DNA of 64,000 nt from Pedobacter cryoconitis (GCA_019352875.1 JAAAFW010000015.1:846056-910055), one strand, 5' to 3'; counted from the first letter of the stretch, positions 26,129-36,731 are shown. Numbers and translations: made by a program. Notes: a model not told the origin generated them from the letters alone.

Positions 26129-27115
26129 ATGAAAAAGATACTTAACCATCTATTTGAGAACAAGTCATTTAGTAGGGAAGAAGCGAGAAGGATATTAACT
26201 TCTATTACTCAGGGTGAGTTTAACTCTGCCCAGATCGCAGCCTTTATGACTGCGTTAAATATGCGAAACATTACTGTGGCTGAGCTTCAGGGATTCCGTG
26301 ATGCCATGCTGGAACTCTGTGTCAGAGTCGATCTTTCAGGATATGAACTGATAGATTTGTGTGGAACAGGCGGAGATGGAAAAGATACATTTAATATATC
26401 AACGCTTGCTTCCTTCGTCGTAGCAGGAGCTGGATATCCAGTCGCTAAACATGGTAATTATGGTGTGTCATCCGGTTGCGGCTCATCGAATGTGATGGAA
26501 TTTCTTGGCTACCAGTTTACTGCAGATCAGGATGAACTGAAACGCAGTCTGGACCGCGCAGGAATCTGTTTTATTCACGCACCATTATTTAATCCAGCGA
26601 TGAAAATAGTTGCGCCGATCAGAAGGGATTTGGGAGTTAAAACGTTTTTTAATATGCTGGGGCCTATGGTTAATCCCGCGCAGCCGAAACATCAGATGGT
26701 TGGCGTTTTTAGTCTTGAGCTTGCACGCCTGTATGCTTATCTGTATCAGCAAACCCAGATTAATTATACCATTCTTCATGCTGTAGACGGTTTTGATGAG
26801 GTTTCATTATCCTGTGATGTTAAATTATTTAATAAGCAGGGAGAGGCTTTGTTAACTGTAGCTGACCTTGGTTTTGAACAGGTCGATCCTTTCGAAATTG
26901 AGGGCGGAGACAGCGTGGAAAGCTCGGCGAAGATATTTATGCAGGTATTAGAAGGCCATGGTACAGATCCGCAGCAGAACGTGGTGCTTTGTAATGCCGC
27001 ACTGGCTATCCGTACGATAAAACCGGAAAGTAGTTTTGCTGATTGTTATTATGAAGCAGAAAGTTCGCTGGTTGGTGGAAGTGCCTTGAAATCTTTTAAA
27101 CAACTGGTCGGATGA
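26129..27115 (+). CDS. trpD: anthranilate phosphoribosyltransferase
   Basis: 328 aa. Transfers phosphoribose from PRPP to anthranilate, the second step of tryptophan synthesis. The PRPP loop [14 protein letters not shown] (76-89) and [21 protein letters not shown] (about 110-130) are clear. First structural gene after the attenuator, and its last four bases overlap the trpF-trpB start (ATGA), so translation is coupled. trpE and trpG are not upstream here. Confidence 0.95.
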   Translation: MKKILNHLFENKSFSREEARRILTSITQGEFNSAQIAAFMTALNMRNITVAELQGFRDAMLELCVRVDLSGYELIDLCGTGGDGKDTFNISTLASFVVAGAGYPVAKHGNYGVSSGCGSSNVMEFLGYQFTADQDELKRSLDRAGICFIHAPLFNPAMKIVAPIRRDLGVKTFFNMLGPMVNPAQPKHQMVGVFSLELARLYAYLYQQTQINYTILHAVDGFDEVSLSCDVKLFNKQGEALLTVADLGFEQVDPFEIEGGDSVESSAKIFMQVLEGHGTDPQQNVVLCNAALAIRTIKPESSFADCYYEAESSLVGGSALKSFKQLVG

Positions 27116-28941
27116 AAGCAGGGTTAAAAGTTTGTGGAATGCGGGATGCAATGAATATTCAGGCTGTTACGGCCCTTCATCCTGCTTATATAGGTTTTAT
27201 TTTTTATCCGGGTTCTGCCAGGTATGTAGGTTCTGTTGATCCGGAACTCTTAACTTCAATCCCCGCAACGATTAAAACCACAGGTGTTTTTGTCAATGCT
27301 GCATTGGAAGAAGTAAAGAGGCTGATTGCCTTATATCAACTTAAGGCCGTACAGTTACATGGAGCTGAAAGTCCGGAGTATTGTGCTGCCTTACAGCCAT
27401 ATACTGAGGTGATTAAGGCTTTTGGGATTAATTACTCATTTGATTTTGAAACTCTTACTGCTTATGAAAAGGTAACCAGTTATTTTCTTTTTGATACGCT
27501 GACAGTAAATCATGGCGGATCCGGTAAGCGTTTTGACTGGTCTTTATTAAAACAATACCGGTTAAATCATCCTTATTTCTTAAGCGGTGGAATCGGCCCG
27601 GATGATGTGAATGAATTAGCTTCAATCGATGATAAACGTTTACATTTTATAGATGTTAACAGTAGGTTTGAAAAATCACCGGGGTTAAAAGACATCGAAC
27701 TACTCAGTACATTTTTTACTTTATGGAATGCGGCCCCGGCTGCTAAAAATTATAACGATATGAATTATTTTGTTAATGAAAAAGGCTATTACGGTGATTT
27801 TGGAGGAGCATATATTCCTGAAATGTTATATCCGAATGTAGAGGAACTTCGTCAGCATTACCTTGAAATTATTAATGCGCCCGATTTTCAGCAGGAATTC
27901 AGGGCACTGCTTAAAGATTACGTAGGCAGGCCTTCTCCTTTATATCTGGCAAAACGTTTGTCTGAAAAGTACAATGCCAATATATTTTTGAAGAGGGAAG
28001 ATCTCAATCATACCGGTGCGCATAAAATTAACAATACTATTGGTCAGATCCTGTTAGCTGAAAAACTTGGTAAAAAGCGGATTATTGCTGAAACCGGTGC
28101 CGGACAGCACGGTGTTGCCACGGCGACAGTCTGTGCCTTGCGTGGTTTGGAATGCGTGGTGTATATGGGGGAAATCGATATTCAGCGGCAGGCACCTAAT
28201 GTGGCCAGAATGAAAATGCTGGGTGCTAAAGTTGTATCTGCTGTTTCTGGCAGTAAAACTTTGAAAGATGCAACCAATGAAGCTATGCGTGACTGGATTA
28301 ATAATCCTGTTGATACGCATTATATTATTGGTTCTGTAGTTGGGCCACACCCTTATCCTGATATGGTCGCACTTTTCCAGTCGGTTATATCAGAAGAAAC
28401 TAAAAAACAGTTACTGGAACAGACAGGGAATGATCAGCCTGATTATGTCCTTGCCTGTGTTGGTGGTGGCAGTAATGCAATGGGTATGTTCTATCATTTT
28501 ATAAATGATAAAGATGTGAAGCTTATCGCTGTAGAAGCCGCGGGTAAAGGCGTTCACAGTGGACATTCTGCTGCTACAACTGCTTTGGGTAAAGAAGGAG
28601 TACTTCATGGAAGCAGAAGTATTTTGATGCAGACGGAGGATGGTCAGGTAATCGAACCTTATTCAATTTCCGCCGGACTAGACTACCCGGGAATAGGTCC
28701 GCAACATGCACATTTGTTTAAAACAACCCGTGCAGAATACGTATCAGTGAGCGACGAAGAGTCTCTGGATGCGGGTCTGTTGTTAACACAACTAGAAGGA
28801 ATTATTCCTGCAATTGAAAGTGCGCATGCACTTGCCTATCTCGAAAAAATGGAGTTTACGGGCAAGGAGAATGTTGTTGTTTGCCTTTCTGGCAGAGGAG
28901 ACAAAGACATGGAAACCTATATGAAACATTTTGGATTTTAA
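27112..28941 (+). CDS. trpFB: fused TrpF isomerase and TrpB tryptophan synthase beta
   Basis: 609 aa single frame. Residues 1-205 are phosphoribosylanthranilate isomerase (Cys8 in [24 protein letters not shown]). Residues from 217 are tryptophan synthase beta: [21 protein letters not shown], the PLP Lys305 in [10 protein letters not shown] and [10 protein letters not shown]. No stop separates them; the link [14 protein letters not shown] looks like former spacer. The ATG at 27760 could still serve as an internal start for a free TrpB. A missed frameshift in the sequence would be the alternative explanation. Confidence 0.88.
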   Translation: MKAGLKVCGMRDAMNIQAVTALHPAYIGFIFYPGSARYVGSVDPELLTSIPATIKTTGVFVNAALEEVKRLIALYQLKAVQLHGAESPEYCAALQPYTEVIKAFGINYSFDFETLTAYEKVTSYFLFDTLTVNHGGSGKRFDWSLLKQYRLNHPYFLSGGIGPDDVNELASIDDKRLHFIDVNSRFEKSPGLKDIELLSTFFTLWNAAPAAKNYNDMNYFVNEKGYYGDFGGAYIPEMLYPNVEELRQHYLEIINAPDFQQEFRALLKDYVGRPSPLYLAKRLSEKYNANIFLKREDLNHTGAHKINNTIGQILLAEKLGKKRIIAETGAGQHGVATATVCALRGLECVVYMGEIDIQRQAPNVARMKMLGAKVVSAVSGSKTLKDATNEAMRDWINNPVDTHYIIGSVVGPHPYPDMVALFQSVISEETKKQLLEQTGNDQPDYVLACVGGGSNAMGMFYHFINDKDVKLIAVEAAGKGVHSGHSAATTALGKEGVLHGSRSILMQTEDGQVIEPYSISAGLDYPGIGPQHAHLFKTTRAEYVSVSDEESLDAGLLLTQLEGIIPAIESAHALAYLEKMEFTGKENVVVCLSGRGDKDMETYMKHFGF

Positions 28942-28962
28942 TTACCGGCAGGCCTTATATAT

Positions 28963-29751
28963 ATGAACAGAATTAATCAATTATTCGAAAAGAAAAAAAA
29001 TAATGTTTTATCCATCTATTATACCGCCGGATACCCTGGTTTAGGCGATACCGTTGCTATTGCTGAAGCCCTGGAAGAATCTGGTGCAGACATGCTGGAA
29101 ATCGGGTTTCCTTATTCTGATCCGGTTGCAGATGGTCCTGTAATTCAGGCTAGCAGCAAACATGCCCTGGATAGCGGAATGACCCTGGATTTATTATTTA
29201 AGCAATTAAAGGAATTAAGAAATAAGGTTACCGTTCCTGTTTTATTAATGGGATATGTTAATCCTGTACTACAGTATGGCGTTGAGAATTTTTGTAAAGC
29301 CTGTGCTGAAGCAGGGGTAGACGGGTGTATCGTGCCGGATCTGCCTATGTATGAGTACGAAGAGTTATATCAGGATGTATTTCTAAAGTATGATATCTGT
29401 AACGTCTTTTTGGTTACTCCACAAACTTCCGAAGAACGGATCAGGAAGATTGACGGCCTGAGTAAAGGGTTTATCTACCTGTTGTCCTCTTCGGCAACGA
29501 CCGGGCAGAACTTACAGGTGTCAGATACGACAAGTGCCTATTTCTCAAGGATCAAAGCAATGGGTTTGAAAAATCCCACCATGATTGGTTTTGGAATCAG
29601 CAGTAAAGAGACTTTTGACAAAGCTTGTTTGTATGCAAACGGAGGCATTATTGGAACTGCATTTGTAAAGTCACTGCAATCTCCCGATCCGGCCAAAGGT
29701 GTTCGCTCTTTTATGGAAGAGTTCACCGGCACTGTTTCCAGTCTGTCTTAA
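28963..29751 (+). CDS. trpA: tryptophan synthase alpha subunit
   Basis: 262 aa TIM barrel that cleaves indole-3-glycerol phosphate and passes indole to TrpB. Catalytic Glu46 (MLEIGFPYSDP) and Asp57 (VADGPVIQ) are present, and the phosphate loop GFGISSKET is near 210. Last gene of the operon, 22 bases after trpFB, followed by a strong terminator. Confidence 0.95.
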   Translation: MNRINQLFEKKKNNVLSIYYTAGYPGLGDTVAIAEALEESGADMLEIGFPYSDPVADGPVIQASSKHALDSGMTLDLLFKQLKELRNKVTVPVLLMGYVNPVLQYGVENFCKACAEAGVDGCIVPDLPMYEYEELYQDVFLKYDICNVFLVTPQTSEERIRKIDGLSKGFIYLLSSSATTGQNLQVSDTTSAYFSRIKAMGLKNPTMIGFGISSKETFDKACLYANGGIIGTAFVKSLQSPDPAKGVRSFMEEFTGTVSSLS

Positions 29752-29771
29752 ACCCGTTTTAGATTAGAACT

Positions 29772-29811
29772 AAAAGCGGCTTTCTCATCACAAGATAAAG
29801 CCGCTTTTTTT
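29772..29811 (+). terminator. terminator of the trp operon
   Basis: AAAGCGGCTTT and AAAGCCGCTTT form the stem, 11 bp, with a loop of about 13 bases, followed by a T-run. It lies 20 bases after trpA and convergent to the Sua5 gene. Confidence 0.8.
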
Positions 29812-29848
29812 ATAAATGAGCTTGTCATATATAAGTAAAGATCGCCTG

Positions 29849-30469
29849 CTATAAATAGAGGTCAAGATTTCCTTTTCCTTCCCTTATGATTTCGAAATCA
29901 CCCTGAGTACAATCAACAACAGTTGAGGCTTCATTATCGCCATATCCACCGTCTATAACAAGGTCGACGAGATTTTCATATTTTTCATGGATTAATTCAG
30001 GGTCGGTTGAATATTCGATAACCTCATCATCATCTTTAATGGAAGTCGATAAGATCGGATTACCGAGTGCCCTTACAATTTCTCTGGCAATTGTGTTATC
30101 TGGTACACGTATACCAACAGTCTTCTTGTTCGAACTAAGCAGTTTGGGTACGTTATTACTCGCGTTAAAGATAAATGTGAAAGGACCTGGAAGTGCTTTT
30201 TTCAATACGCGGAAAGCAGCAGTATCAATAGGTTTGATATAATCTGATATGTGACTGAGATCGGAACAGATAAACGAAAAGTTAGCTTTTTCTGGTTTTA
30301 TCCCTCTGATTTTACAGATCTTTTCGATAGCGCGCTGGTTCGTAATGTCACAGCCCAGACCATAAATAGTGTCAGTAGGGTAGATAATAATACCGCCCTT
30401 TTTCAAGACTTCAACCACTTGTTCGATGGCTTTCTCGTTCGGATTTTCGGGGTAGATTTTGATTAGCAT
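29849..30469 (-). CDS. L-threonylcarbamoyladenylate synthase, Sua5/YciO/YrdC type
   Basis: 206 aa from the ATG at 30469 ([13 protein letters not shown]). A 17-codon upstream extension in frame has no family similarity. The YrdC fold is clear from [42 protein letters not shown], and [11 protein letters not shown]. It makes threonylcarbamoyl-AMP for the t6A37 tRNA modification. It is the short form without the Sua5 C-terminal domain; YciO-type paralogues of unclear function are the alternative, so I give no symbol. Confidence 0.8.
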   Translation of the reverse strand: MLIKIYPENPNEKAIEQVVEVLKKGGIIIYPTDTIYGLGCDITNQRAIEKICKIRGIKPEKANFSFICSDLSHISDYIKPIDTAAFRVLKKALPGPFTFIFNASNNVPKLLSSNKKTVGIRVPDNTIAREIVRALGNPILSTSIKDDDEVIEYSTDPELIHEKYENLVDLVIDGGYGDNEASTVVDCTQGDFEIIREGKGNLDLYL

Positions 30470-30548
30470 GTGTAAATTTACTGAAAATTTAACTGAGTAA
30501 ATAGATAAATGTCGTAACATTGCTCCTAATTTGTAAAACTGACAAGTA

Positions 30549-32210
30549 ATGAGAAAAGCATTTATTGCGATTGCCGCGTTTTTAGTATCGGCAACTTTGA
30601 TGATTAGCCTTGCATGGCCGCCCTTTTACTGGGCGTTTATTTTTATTGGTCCGGTCATTTTGTTAGGTATCTATGATTTGTACCAACCTAAACATAGTAT
30701 TGTCCGAAACTACCCGGTGGTCGGCCGTTTAAGATATTTTGCGGAAGACCTCCGTCCTAAAGTTTATCAATATTTCGTTGAAAGTGATACTAATGGTAAG
30801 CCTTTCAGTAGGTTAAACAGGTCTTTGATCTATCAGCGTGCAAAAAAAGAGAATGATACTATTCCATTTGGTACCCAGCTGGACGTTTATGAAAATGGGT
30901 ATGAATGGTTGAGCCATAGTATTTCTGCGATCAGTCATCATGAATTAAATGAAGATCCGAGAATCACTGTCGGTGGTCCGGAATGTAAACAACCTTATTC
31001 AGCCAGTATCTTCAATATTTCTGCTATGAGTTTTGGCTCATTAAGTCAAAACGCTATTCTAGCTTTAAATGGCGGTGCTTTTATGGGGAACTTTGCACAT
31101 AATACCGGAGAGGGTGGAATTAGTGATTATCATGCGGCTCCAAAAGGAGATTTGATATGGCAGATTGGTACGGGATATTTTGGTTGCAGAAACCATGATG
31201 GTACCTTTAACTTCGATGCTTTCGCTGAGCGCGCAAAAGGTTCTCAGGTTAAAATGATTGAAATTAAATTATCTCAGGGTGCGAAACCAGGTCACGGGGG
31301 GATACTTCCGGCTGGAAAAGTGACTCCTGAAATAGCGAGAATCAGATTAGTAAAACAAGGTTTTGATATCATATCTCCACCTGCACACTCTGCTTTCAGT
31401 ACCCCGGTAGAGCTAGTGACTTTTGTACAGAAACTGCGTGAATTATCGGATGGTAAACCAGTGGGTATTAAATTATGTATCGGACGTAAAAGTGAGTTTT
31501 TTGCTATTTGTAAAGCTATGGTGGAGACAGGTACTTACGTAGATTTCATTACTGTTGATGGTGGTGAAGGTGGTACAGGAGCGTCTCCTCAGGAGTTCTC
31601 CAATGCAGTGGGTATGCCTTTGAGAGAAGGTGTCGCTTTTGTATACGACGTATTGACAGGATTTGATCTGAAAAAACATATTAAAATTATTGCATCAGGT
31701 AAAGTGTCTTCTGGTTTTGACCTGGTTAAAAACATCGCACTTGGTGCAGATATCTGTAATTCTGCAAGAGGAATGATGTTCGCATTGGGATGTATACAGG
31801 CTTTAGAATGTAATAGCAATACCTGTCCGACTGGTGTAGCTACGCAAGACCAGAGTTTGATGAAAGGATTGGTCGTAGACGATAAGAAAGTACGTGTATT
31901 TAACTATCACAGATTGACGGTCGCCAGTGCTGTGGAATTGCTGGGTGCAGCGGGCTTAAGACAGACTGAGCAATTGACACGTGCTTATATAAACAGAAGG
32001 ATTGCTCCGAATGTAACGCAGTCCTACATGGAAACTTTCCCTTACATTCCTGAAGGTAGTCTGTTAAGCACACCCTATCCTTTAAGATTTGAGTTGGGAA
32101 TGGCCCTGAGTAAGGCCTCTAGCTTTGCACCGACTGACTATAGGGCAACCTCTATGGATTATGCACATGCGAATGCGCCGGGCAATGCACCGCAACCTTT
32201 CGCTGGTTAA
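30549..32210 (+). CDS. FMN-binding glutamate synthase-like protein, membrane anchored
   Basis: 553 aa. Two hydrophobic helices near 4-44 anchor it to the membrane. The remainder is the FMN-binding glutamate synthase central domain ([64 protein letters not shown]), with the Cys cluster [13 protein letters not shown] near 420. It lacks the GltB glutaminase domain, so it is a GltB2-like stand-alone type found across Bacteroidota. Electron donor and product are not known for this type; do not read it as a complete glutamate synthase. Confidence 0.82.
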   Translation: MRKAFIAIAAFLVSATLMISLAWPPFYWAFIFIGPVILLGIYDLYQPKHSIVRNYPVVGRLRYFAEDLRPKVYQYFVESDTNGKPFSRLNRSLIYQRAKKENDTIPFGTQLDVYENGYEWLSHSISAISHHELNEDPRITVGGPECKQPYSASIFNISAMSFGSLSQNAILALNGGAFMGNFAHNTGEGGISDYHAAPKGDLIWQIGTGYFGCRNHDGTFNFDAFAERAKGSQVKMIEIKLSQGAKPGHGGILPAGKVTPEIARIRLVKQGFDIISPPAHSAFSTPVELVTFVQKLRELSDGKPVGIKLCIGRKSEFFAICKAMVETGTYVDFITVDGGEGGTGASPQEFSNAVGMPLREGVAFVYDVLTGFDLKKHIKIIASGKVSSGFDLVKNIALGADICNSARGMMFALGCIQALECNSNTCPTGVATQDQSLMKGLVVDDKKVRVFNYHRLTVASAVELLGAAGLRQTEQLTRAYINRRIAPNVTQSYMETFPYIPEGSLLSTPYPLRFELGMALSKASSFAPTDYRATSMDYAHANAPGNAPQPFAG

Positions 32211-32228
32211 GACATTATAATAAGCTCA

Positions 32229-32266
32229 AAAAAAGACCTGCTGTATTTGACAGCAGGTCTTTTTTA
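32229..32266. terminator. bidirectional terminator, GltS-like / asnS
   Basis: AAAGACCTGCTGT and ACAGCAGGTCTTT form a 13-bp stem with an ATTTG loop, with an A-run to the left and a T-run to the right, between two convergent genes. Confidence 0.88.
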
Positions 32267-32278
32267 TTTTATTGTTTC

Positions 32279-33727
32279 TTAAAATTCAGCATTCTTTGGG
32301 AAACGTGGGAAAGCAATAACGTCTCTGATGTTGGTCATACCCGTCACGAATAGTATCAGGCGCTCGAATCCAAGACCAAATCCTGAATGTGGTGCTGTAC
32401 CGAAACGACGGGTGTCCAGATACCACCATAACTCTTCCTGCGGTATGTTTAACTCGTCCATTCTTTGAGTTAGTTTATCCATGCGTTCCTCTCTCTGTGA
32501 TCCGCCAATCATTTCGCCGATACCAGGGAAAAGAATGTCCATGGCGGCAACAGTTTTTCTGCCTTCAGAGTCCGGTTCATTCTGACGCATATAGAATGAT
32601 TTAATATCTGCAGGGTAATCTGTCAGGATAACTGGTTTTTTAAAGTGTTTCTCAACCAAATAACGTTCGTGTTCCGACTGAAGATCTGCTCCCCATTCGT
32701 CAATTATATATTTAAATTGTTTTTTCTGATTTGGTTTTGATGACTTCAGAATAGCGATAGCCTCTGTATAAGTTAATCTCTGGAAATCATTATTCACACA
32801 AAAATCAAGCTTTTCCAGTAAGGAAAGTTCTGAACGTTCCTGTTGTGGCCTGTTCTTTTCTTCTTCCAGCAAACGGTTGTTAAGGAATTCCAGTTCTTCT
32901 TTACAATGTTCTTTTGCATAAGAGATAACATACTTCATCATGTCTTCTGCCAGTTGCATATTGTCTTCCAGATCGGCGAAAGCAACTTCAGGCTCAATCA
33001 TCCAGAATTCAGCAAGGTGACGCGTTGTATTAGAGTTCTCAGCTCTGAAAGTAGGGCCGAATGTATAGATCTCTCCAAAAGCCATAGCAGCAAGCTCACC
33101 TTCCAGCTGTCCGGATACAGTCAGGTTGGTTGCTCTTCCAAAAAAGTCTTCAGAAAAATCAACTTTTCCATCCTCAGTCCTTGGAGTCTGATCAAAATCT
33201 AAAGTTGTAACGCGGAACATTTCACCGGCACCTTCTGCATCTGAAGCTGTGATGACTGGAGTATGCATATAGACGAAACCACGCTCATTATAAAACTGGT
33301 GAACGGCAAATGCCAATGCATGACGAACTTTAAATACCGCATTAAACGTATTTGTGCGGAAACGCAGATGCGCAATTTCGCGTAAAAATTCTAAACTGTG
33401 TTTTTTGGGTTGTAATGGGAATTTTTCAGGATCACTGTCTCCCAGAATTTCAACTGTAGTTGCTTTAACTTCCACACGCTGACCTTTTCCAAGAGATTCC
33501 ACCAACTGACCTTTAATTGCAATTGCAGCTCCTGTAGTGATTCTTTTTAGTAATTCTTCTGCTGTATTATTAAAGTCTACAACGATCTGAAGGTTTCCCA
33601 TGCAGGAACCGTCATTAAGGGCTATAAACTGGTTGTTGCGGAAGGTTTTTACCCAACCCATAACGCTTACTTCTCTGTTAAAATCAGTAGTGTTTAACAG
33701 GCTTTTTATTTTTTCTCTTTTAATCAT
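32279..33727 (-). CDS. asnS: asparagine--tRNA ligase
   Basis: 482 aa class IIb aminoacyl-tRNA synthetase. N-terminal OB-fold ([20 protein letters not shown]), motif 2 region ([25 protein letters not shown]) and motif 3 ([27 protein letters not shown]) are clear. The asparagine type is favoured over aspartate by the length, the missing insertion domain and the overall text. Upstream is a 520-base T-rich spacer (A-rich in the direction of asnS transcription). Confidence 0.95.
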   Translation of the reverse strand: MIKREKIKSLLNTTDFNREVSVMGWVKTFRNNQFIALNDGSCMGNLQIVVDFNNTAEELLKRITTGAAIAIKGQLVESLGKGQRVEVKATTVEILGDSDPEKFPLQPKKHSLEFLREIAHLRFRTNTFNAVFKVRHALAFAVHQFYNERGFVYMHTPVITASDAEGAGEMFRVTTLDFDQTPRTEDGKVDFSEDFFGRATNLTVSGQLEGELAAMAFGEIYTFGPTFRAENSNTTRHLAEFWMIEPEVAFADLEDNMQLAEDMMKYVISYAKEHCKEELEFLNNRLLEEEKNRPQQERSELSLLEKLDFCVNNDFQRLTYTEAIAILKSSKPNQKKQFKYIIDEWGADLQSEHERYLVEKHFKKPVILTDYPADIKSFYMRQNEPDSEGRKTVAAMDILFPGIGEMIGGSQREERMDKLTQRMDELNIPQEELWWYLDTRRFGTAPHSGFGLGFERLILFVTGMTNIRDVIAFPRFPKNAEF

Positions 33728-34078
33728 GATTTTATATGGAACGCGTAAAAATAATGATTTTGGTTAAGAGGCTGTTAAATATCATGAATTATTTGAATAA
33801 GATTCCTTTCTGTGTTCCAATTGAATTTTACTTGGTTTTATTCAATTTTTAATTGATTTTGCAGGTTAAAATTAAATTTTCTCTCATTTTTAATTGATTT
33901 TATGCAGATGTTTTTACATTTATGCTGTTAATATGTTTTTTATTGTTGTTTTATTGGTTTTAAATCCATTTAAATACTTATTTAATGAGTTTTATGGTTT
34001 TTTTTAGTCTTTATATGTGTTTTTTATTCATTTTATTTGTCTTTTTTAATTTTTATATGGAAAAAATGAAATTAAAAC
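33728..34078. other. T-rich spacer upstream of asnS
   Basis: No gene. The plus strand is visibly T-rich over about 300 bases, so asnS would have an A-rich leader. The 16-mer ATTTTTAATTGATTTT occurs twice, at 33845-33860 and 33886-33901, in direct orientation 41 bases apart. No asnS promoter box stands out. The skew may be an unstructured leader or a relic. Confidence 0.5.
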
Positions 34079-34108
34079 TTGTTTTTTATCACAAAAAGTC
34101 TATATTTG
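34079..34108 (+). promoter_or_regulatory. strong promoter with no gene behind it
   Basis: TTG (34079-34081), exactly 19 bases, TATATTTG (34101-34108): a perfect Bacteroidota promoter, near-identical in layout to that of the tRNA unit at 18431-18460, including AAAAGT just before the -7 box. It drives the small transcript predicted next. Confidence 0.65.
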
Positions 34109-34112
34109 TATT

Positions 34113-34173
34113 GCTCGTTTAATTTATATTTGGTTAAAGATCCTCGGCTTCAGGGCTGAGGATCTTTTTTTTT
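34113..34173 (+). ncRNA. predicted orphan small RNA of about 60 nt
   Basis: From the predicted start (about 34113) the sequence runs through a short A/T-rich stretch containing a second TATATTTG (34127-34134 region) to a strong terminator hairpin. There is no ATG and no frame of any length. The unit has a promoter, a body and a terminator, and no plus-strand gene lies upstream or downstream within reach. No known RNA family is recognised. Confidence 0.5.
34137..34173 (+). terminator. terminator of the orphan small RNA
   Basis: AAAGATCCTCGGC and GCTGAGGATCTTT form a long stem with a TTCAGG loop, one interruption, followed by nine T. It has no protein gene to terminate on this strand. Confidence 0.85.
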
Positions 34174-34188
34174 GAGAATTTCAGGCAT

Positions 34189-34220
34189 AAAAAAACCGGT
34201 TGCACAAACAACCGGTTTTT
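34189..34220 (-). terminator. terminator of sucC
   Basis: AAAAACCGGTT and AACCGGTTTTT form an 11-bp stem with an 8-base loop GCACAAAC. In sucC orientation it is followed by T-rich sequence and lies 28 bases past the stop. Confidence 0.8.
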
Positions 34221-34247
34221 CATTCTATAAAATTTAGAACTATATGA

Positions 34248-35438
34248 TTAAGCTAAAACTTCAGTAACAAGAGCAGCAGCATCTTTTAATGCAATTGCTG
34301 AATATACTTTTAAGCCAGACTCATCGATTAATTTCTTAGCTTCTTCAGCATTTGTACCTTGAAGACGGCAGATAATTGGCACTGGAATATCACCAATTTC
34401 TTTATAAGCGTCAATAACACCTTGTGCAACACGGTCACAACGAACGATACCACCAAATATGTTAATCAGGATAGCTTTTACATTAGGATCCTTCAGAATA
34501 ATATTAAATCCTGCTTTAACCGTTTGTGCATTAGCTGTCCCACCTACATCCAGAAAGTTTGCTGGTTCACCACCTGCAATTTTAATAATATCCATTGTAG
34601 CCATTGCAAGACCCGCGCCGTTTACCATACAACCTACGTTTCCGTCAAGTTTTACATAGTTCAGGTTAGATTCGCTAGCTTCAACATCTGTAGGATCTTC
34701 TTCCAGTTTATCACGCATTGCTGCATAGTCCGGGTGACGGTATAAAGCATTCTCATCTAAGTCAACCTTAGCGTCCACTGCAATAATTTTATCATCAGAC
34801 GTCTTTAAAACAGGGTTAATCTCAAACATAGCAGAATCTGTGTTGTCATATGCTTTGTAAAGAGCAGTAACAAATTTCACCATTTCTTTGAAAGCACCGC
34901 CGCTTAAGCCCAGGTTAAAAGCGATTTTACGCGCTTGAAAAGCCTGAAGACCAACTTTAGGATCAATTTCTTCTTTGAAAATTAAATGAGGCGTGTGCTC
35001 AGCAACTTCTTCAATATCCATTCCACCTTCAGTAGAATACATAATGATGTTTCTTCCACTGCTACGGTTTAATAATACGCTGATATAAAACTCTTTGGTT
35101 TCAGATGCACCTGGATAATAAACGTCCTGTGCAACCAGAATTTTATTAACCTTTTTACCTTCTGCGCCTGTCTGAGGGGTTACTAGCTGCATACCTAAAA
35201 TATCAGTAGCTCTCTGTGTAACTTCATCAAGATTTTTGGCCAACTTAACGCCTCCACCTTTTCCTCTACCGCCAGCATGGATTTGCGCCTTGATCACTAC
35301 CCAGTCAGAGTTGTAGTCTGCTTTCATTTTTTTTGCAGCTTCTACAGCCTGCTCAACAGTTTCGGCAACGATGCCTTCTTGTACGGCAACACCAAAACTT
35401 TTAAGTATTTCTTTACCTTGATATTCGTGTATATTCAT
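34248..35438 (-). CDS. sucC: succinyl-CoA ligase, ADP-forming, beta subunit
   Basis: 396 aa TCA-cycle enzyme subunit. ATP-grasp N-terminal half (MNIHEYQGKEILKSFGV, IKAQIHAGGRGKGGGVKLAK) and the CoA-ligase C-terminal half (MDIIKIAGGEPANFLDVGG, INIFGGIVRCDRVAQGVI) are complete. sucD is not adjacent, as in many Bacteroidota. A -7 box TAGATTTG (35465-35458) lies 20 bases upstream of the ATG. Confidence 0.95.
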   Translation of the reverse strand: MNIHEYQGKEILKSFGVAVQEGIVAETVEQAVEAAKKMKADYNSDWVVIKAQIHAGGRGKGGGVKLAKNLDEVTQRATDILGMQLVTPQTGAEGKKVNKILVAQDVYYPGASETKEFYISVLLNRSSGRNIIMYSTEGGMDIEEVAEHTPHLIFKEEIDPKVGLQAFQARKIAFNLGLSGGAFKEMVKFVTALYKAYDNTDSAMFEINPVLKTSDDKIIAVDAKVDLDENALYRHPDYAAMRDKLEEDPTDVEASESNLNYVKLDGNVGCMVNGAGLAMATMDIIKIAGGEPANFLDVGGTANAQTVKAGFNIILKDPNVKAILINIFGGIVRCDRVAQGVIDAYKEIGDIPVPIICRLQGTNAEEAKKLIDESGLKVYSAIALKDAAALVTEVLA

Positions 35439-35558
35439 TTGCTGAAAAAATTTGATCCAAATCTACAATTTCAGATTGGTTTTAAAAACTTATTCTCCCT
35501 TTTCTGATGTAGAAAAAAGGCTACAATTCAGCTGTACACAATTATAAAGTCAATTTTG

Positions 35559-35566
35559 TAAGTTTG
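35559..35566 (+). promoter_or_regulatory. -7 element of the LolD-like gene close to the start codon
   Basis: TAAGTTTG matches TAnnTTTG and ends four bases before the ATG at 35571, so the mRNA may be nearly leaderless. No TTG at 19-bp spacing. Confidence 0.4.
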
Positions 35567-35570
35567 CAGG

Positions 35571-36221
35571 ATGCTAAAAGCCGCGGGTATAAAAAAAGCT
35601 TATGGGAATCTCCCAATTCTTAAAGGAGTAGATTTTGAAATCGCTAAAGGAGAGATTGTCAGCATTATCGGTGCTTCAGGTGCAGGTAAAAGTACTTTGC
35701 TGCATATACTGGGTACACTGGATAAGGCAGACGAAGGTACCGTAGAATTAAATGGTACCAGGCTTAATGAACTCAATGGAGAGGAGCTGAGTGTGTTCAG
35801 AAATAAAAATATTGGCTTTGTTTTTCAGTTCCACCACTTGCTACCTGAATTTACCGCTTTGGAAAATATCTGCATTCCGGCCTTTATAGCAAAGAAAAGT
35901 AAAAAAGAAAGTGAAAACTACGCGATGGAGCTATTAAATCTGCTGGGACTTAAAGACCGCGCAAGTCATAAGCCAAGTCAACTTTCAGGAGGAGAGCAGC
36001 AAAGAATCGCAGTGGCCAGGGCATTGATTAACCGTCCGGCTATTATTCTTGCAGACGAACCATCGGGAAATCTGGATTCCGCAAATGCCGATAGCCTGCA
36101 CCACTTTTTTATTACGCTGCGGGATAATTTTCAGCAAACTTTTGTAATTGTTACCCATAATAAAGACCTCGCTGAAATTAGTGACAGGGTTGTCACCATG
36201 AAAGACGGTTTAATCGTATAA
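35571..36221 (+). CDS. ABC transporter ATPase, LolD type
   Basis: 216 aa. Walker [11 protein letters not shown] (33-42), signature LSGGEQQR, Walker [14 protein letters not shown] and the switch His in VTHNKD are intact. The short length, [14 protein letters not shown] and [22 protein letters not shown] put it with LolD, the ATPase of the lipoprotein-release machine. The partner permease (LolCE) is not adjacent; in Bacteroidota it is commonly encoded elsewhere. First gene of a probable three-gene unit with the degenerate ATP-grasp/HAD pair. Confidence 0.85.
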   Translation: MLKAAGIKKAYGNLPILKGVDFEIAKGEIVSIIGASGAGKSTLLHILGTLDKADEGTVELNGTRLNELNGEELSVFRNKNIGFVFQFHHLLPEFTALENICIPAFIAKKSKKESENYAMELLNLLGLKDRASHKPSQLSGGEQQRIAVARALINRPAIILADEPSGNLDSANADSLHHFFITLRDNFQQTFVIVTHNKDLAEISDRVVTMKDGLIV

Positions 36222-36224
36222 AAT

Positions 36225-36731
36225 TTGAAAACATTAATTACAGGCGGAAAATCTGCCCAGGCGTTAAAGGTATCCAAAGCCTTTGCTGCCGATAACCTGA
36301 TACTAGCCGATTACGGCTCAATTCCTGCATTTACATCTGCAAAATACCAGCTGATTAGTCTGGGGGAAAGAAACGACACCGTCATTGCACATAACTTACT
36401 TACACACTGTCTGGATTTGCAGGTAGAATGTCTGGTACCTCTATATGATTTCGAGTCAGATCCACTTTTACGTTCGGCTTTGCTTTTTGAAGAATTTAAC
36501 ATTAAGATATTTCTTCCGGAAAGAACAGTTTCAGGTGAATATATGAAACCGGATGGCGTAGTTCTTGCAATTGCGTGGGCAGTATTTAACGAAAGTCAAC
36601 TCGTCTACTCCTCCGACCCGGAATTAAACTCCAGACTTGAAGTTCTTGGTCTGGAAAGGGGCCTGAACGGCGTATTTCAGTTGGAGAATCAGGAAGGCAA
36701 TCTAGTGCCATATTTGCTGCAGATCGGGTAG
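36225..36731 (+). CDS. truncated ATP-grasp-type (CPSase-like) N-terminal domain protein
   Basis: 168 aa with a TTG start at 36225; no ATG fits. The opening MKTLITGGKSAQALKVSKAF and the following Rossmann-like text (DNLILADYGSIPAF, HCLDLQVECLVPLYDFES) match the pre-ATP-grasp domain that normally precedes an ATP-grasp catalytic domain of a carbamoyl-phosphate-synthase-like protein (about 320 aa). That domain is missing. It starts three bases after the LolD-like gene and is followed by a dead HAD protein. An enzyme activity is unlikely; a binding or scaffold role is possible. Confidence 0.55.
   Translation: MKTLITGGKSAQALKVSKAFAADNLILADYGSIPAFTSAKYQLISLGERNDTVIAHNLLTHCLDLQVECLVPLYDFESDPLLRSALLFEEFNIKIFLPERTVSGEYMKPDGVVLAIAWAVFNESQLVYSSDPELNSRLEVLGLERGLNGVFQLENQEGNLVPYLLQIG

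Noticed and set aside
33845-33901. repeat pair in the T-rich spacer as a CRISPR or attachment site
   Set aside because: Only two copies, low complexity, no cas genes, no integrase and no tRNA next to it.
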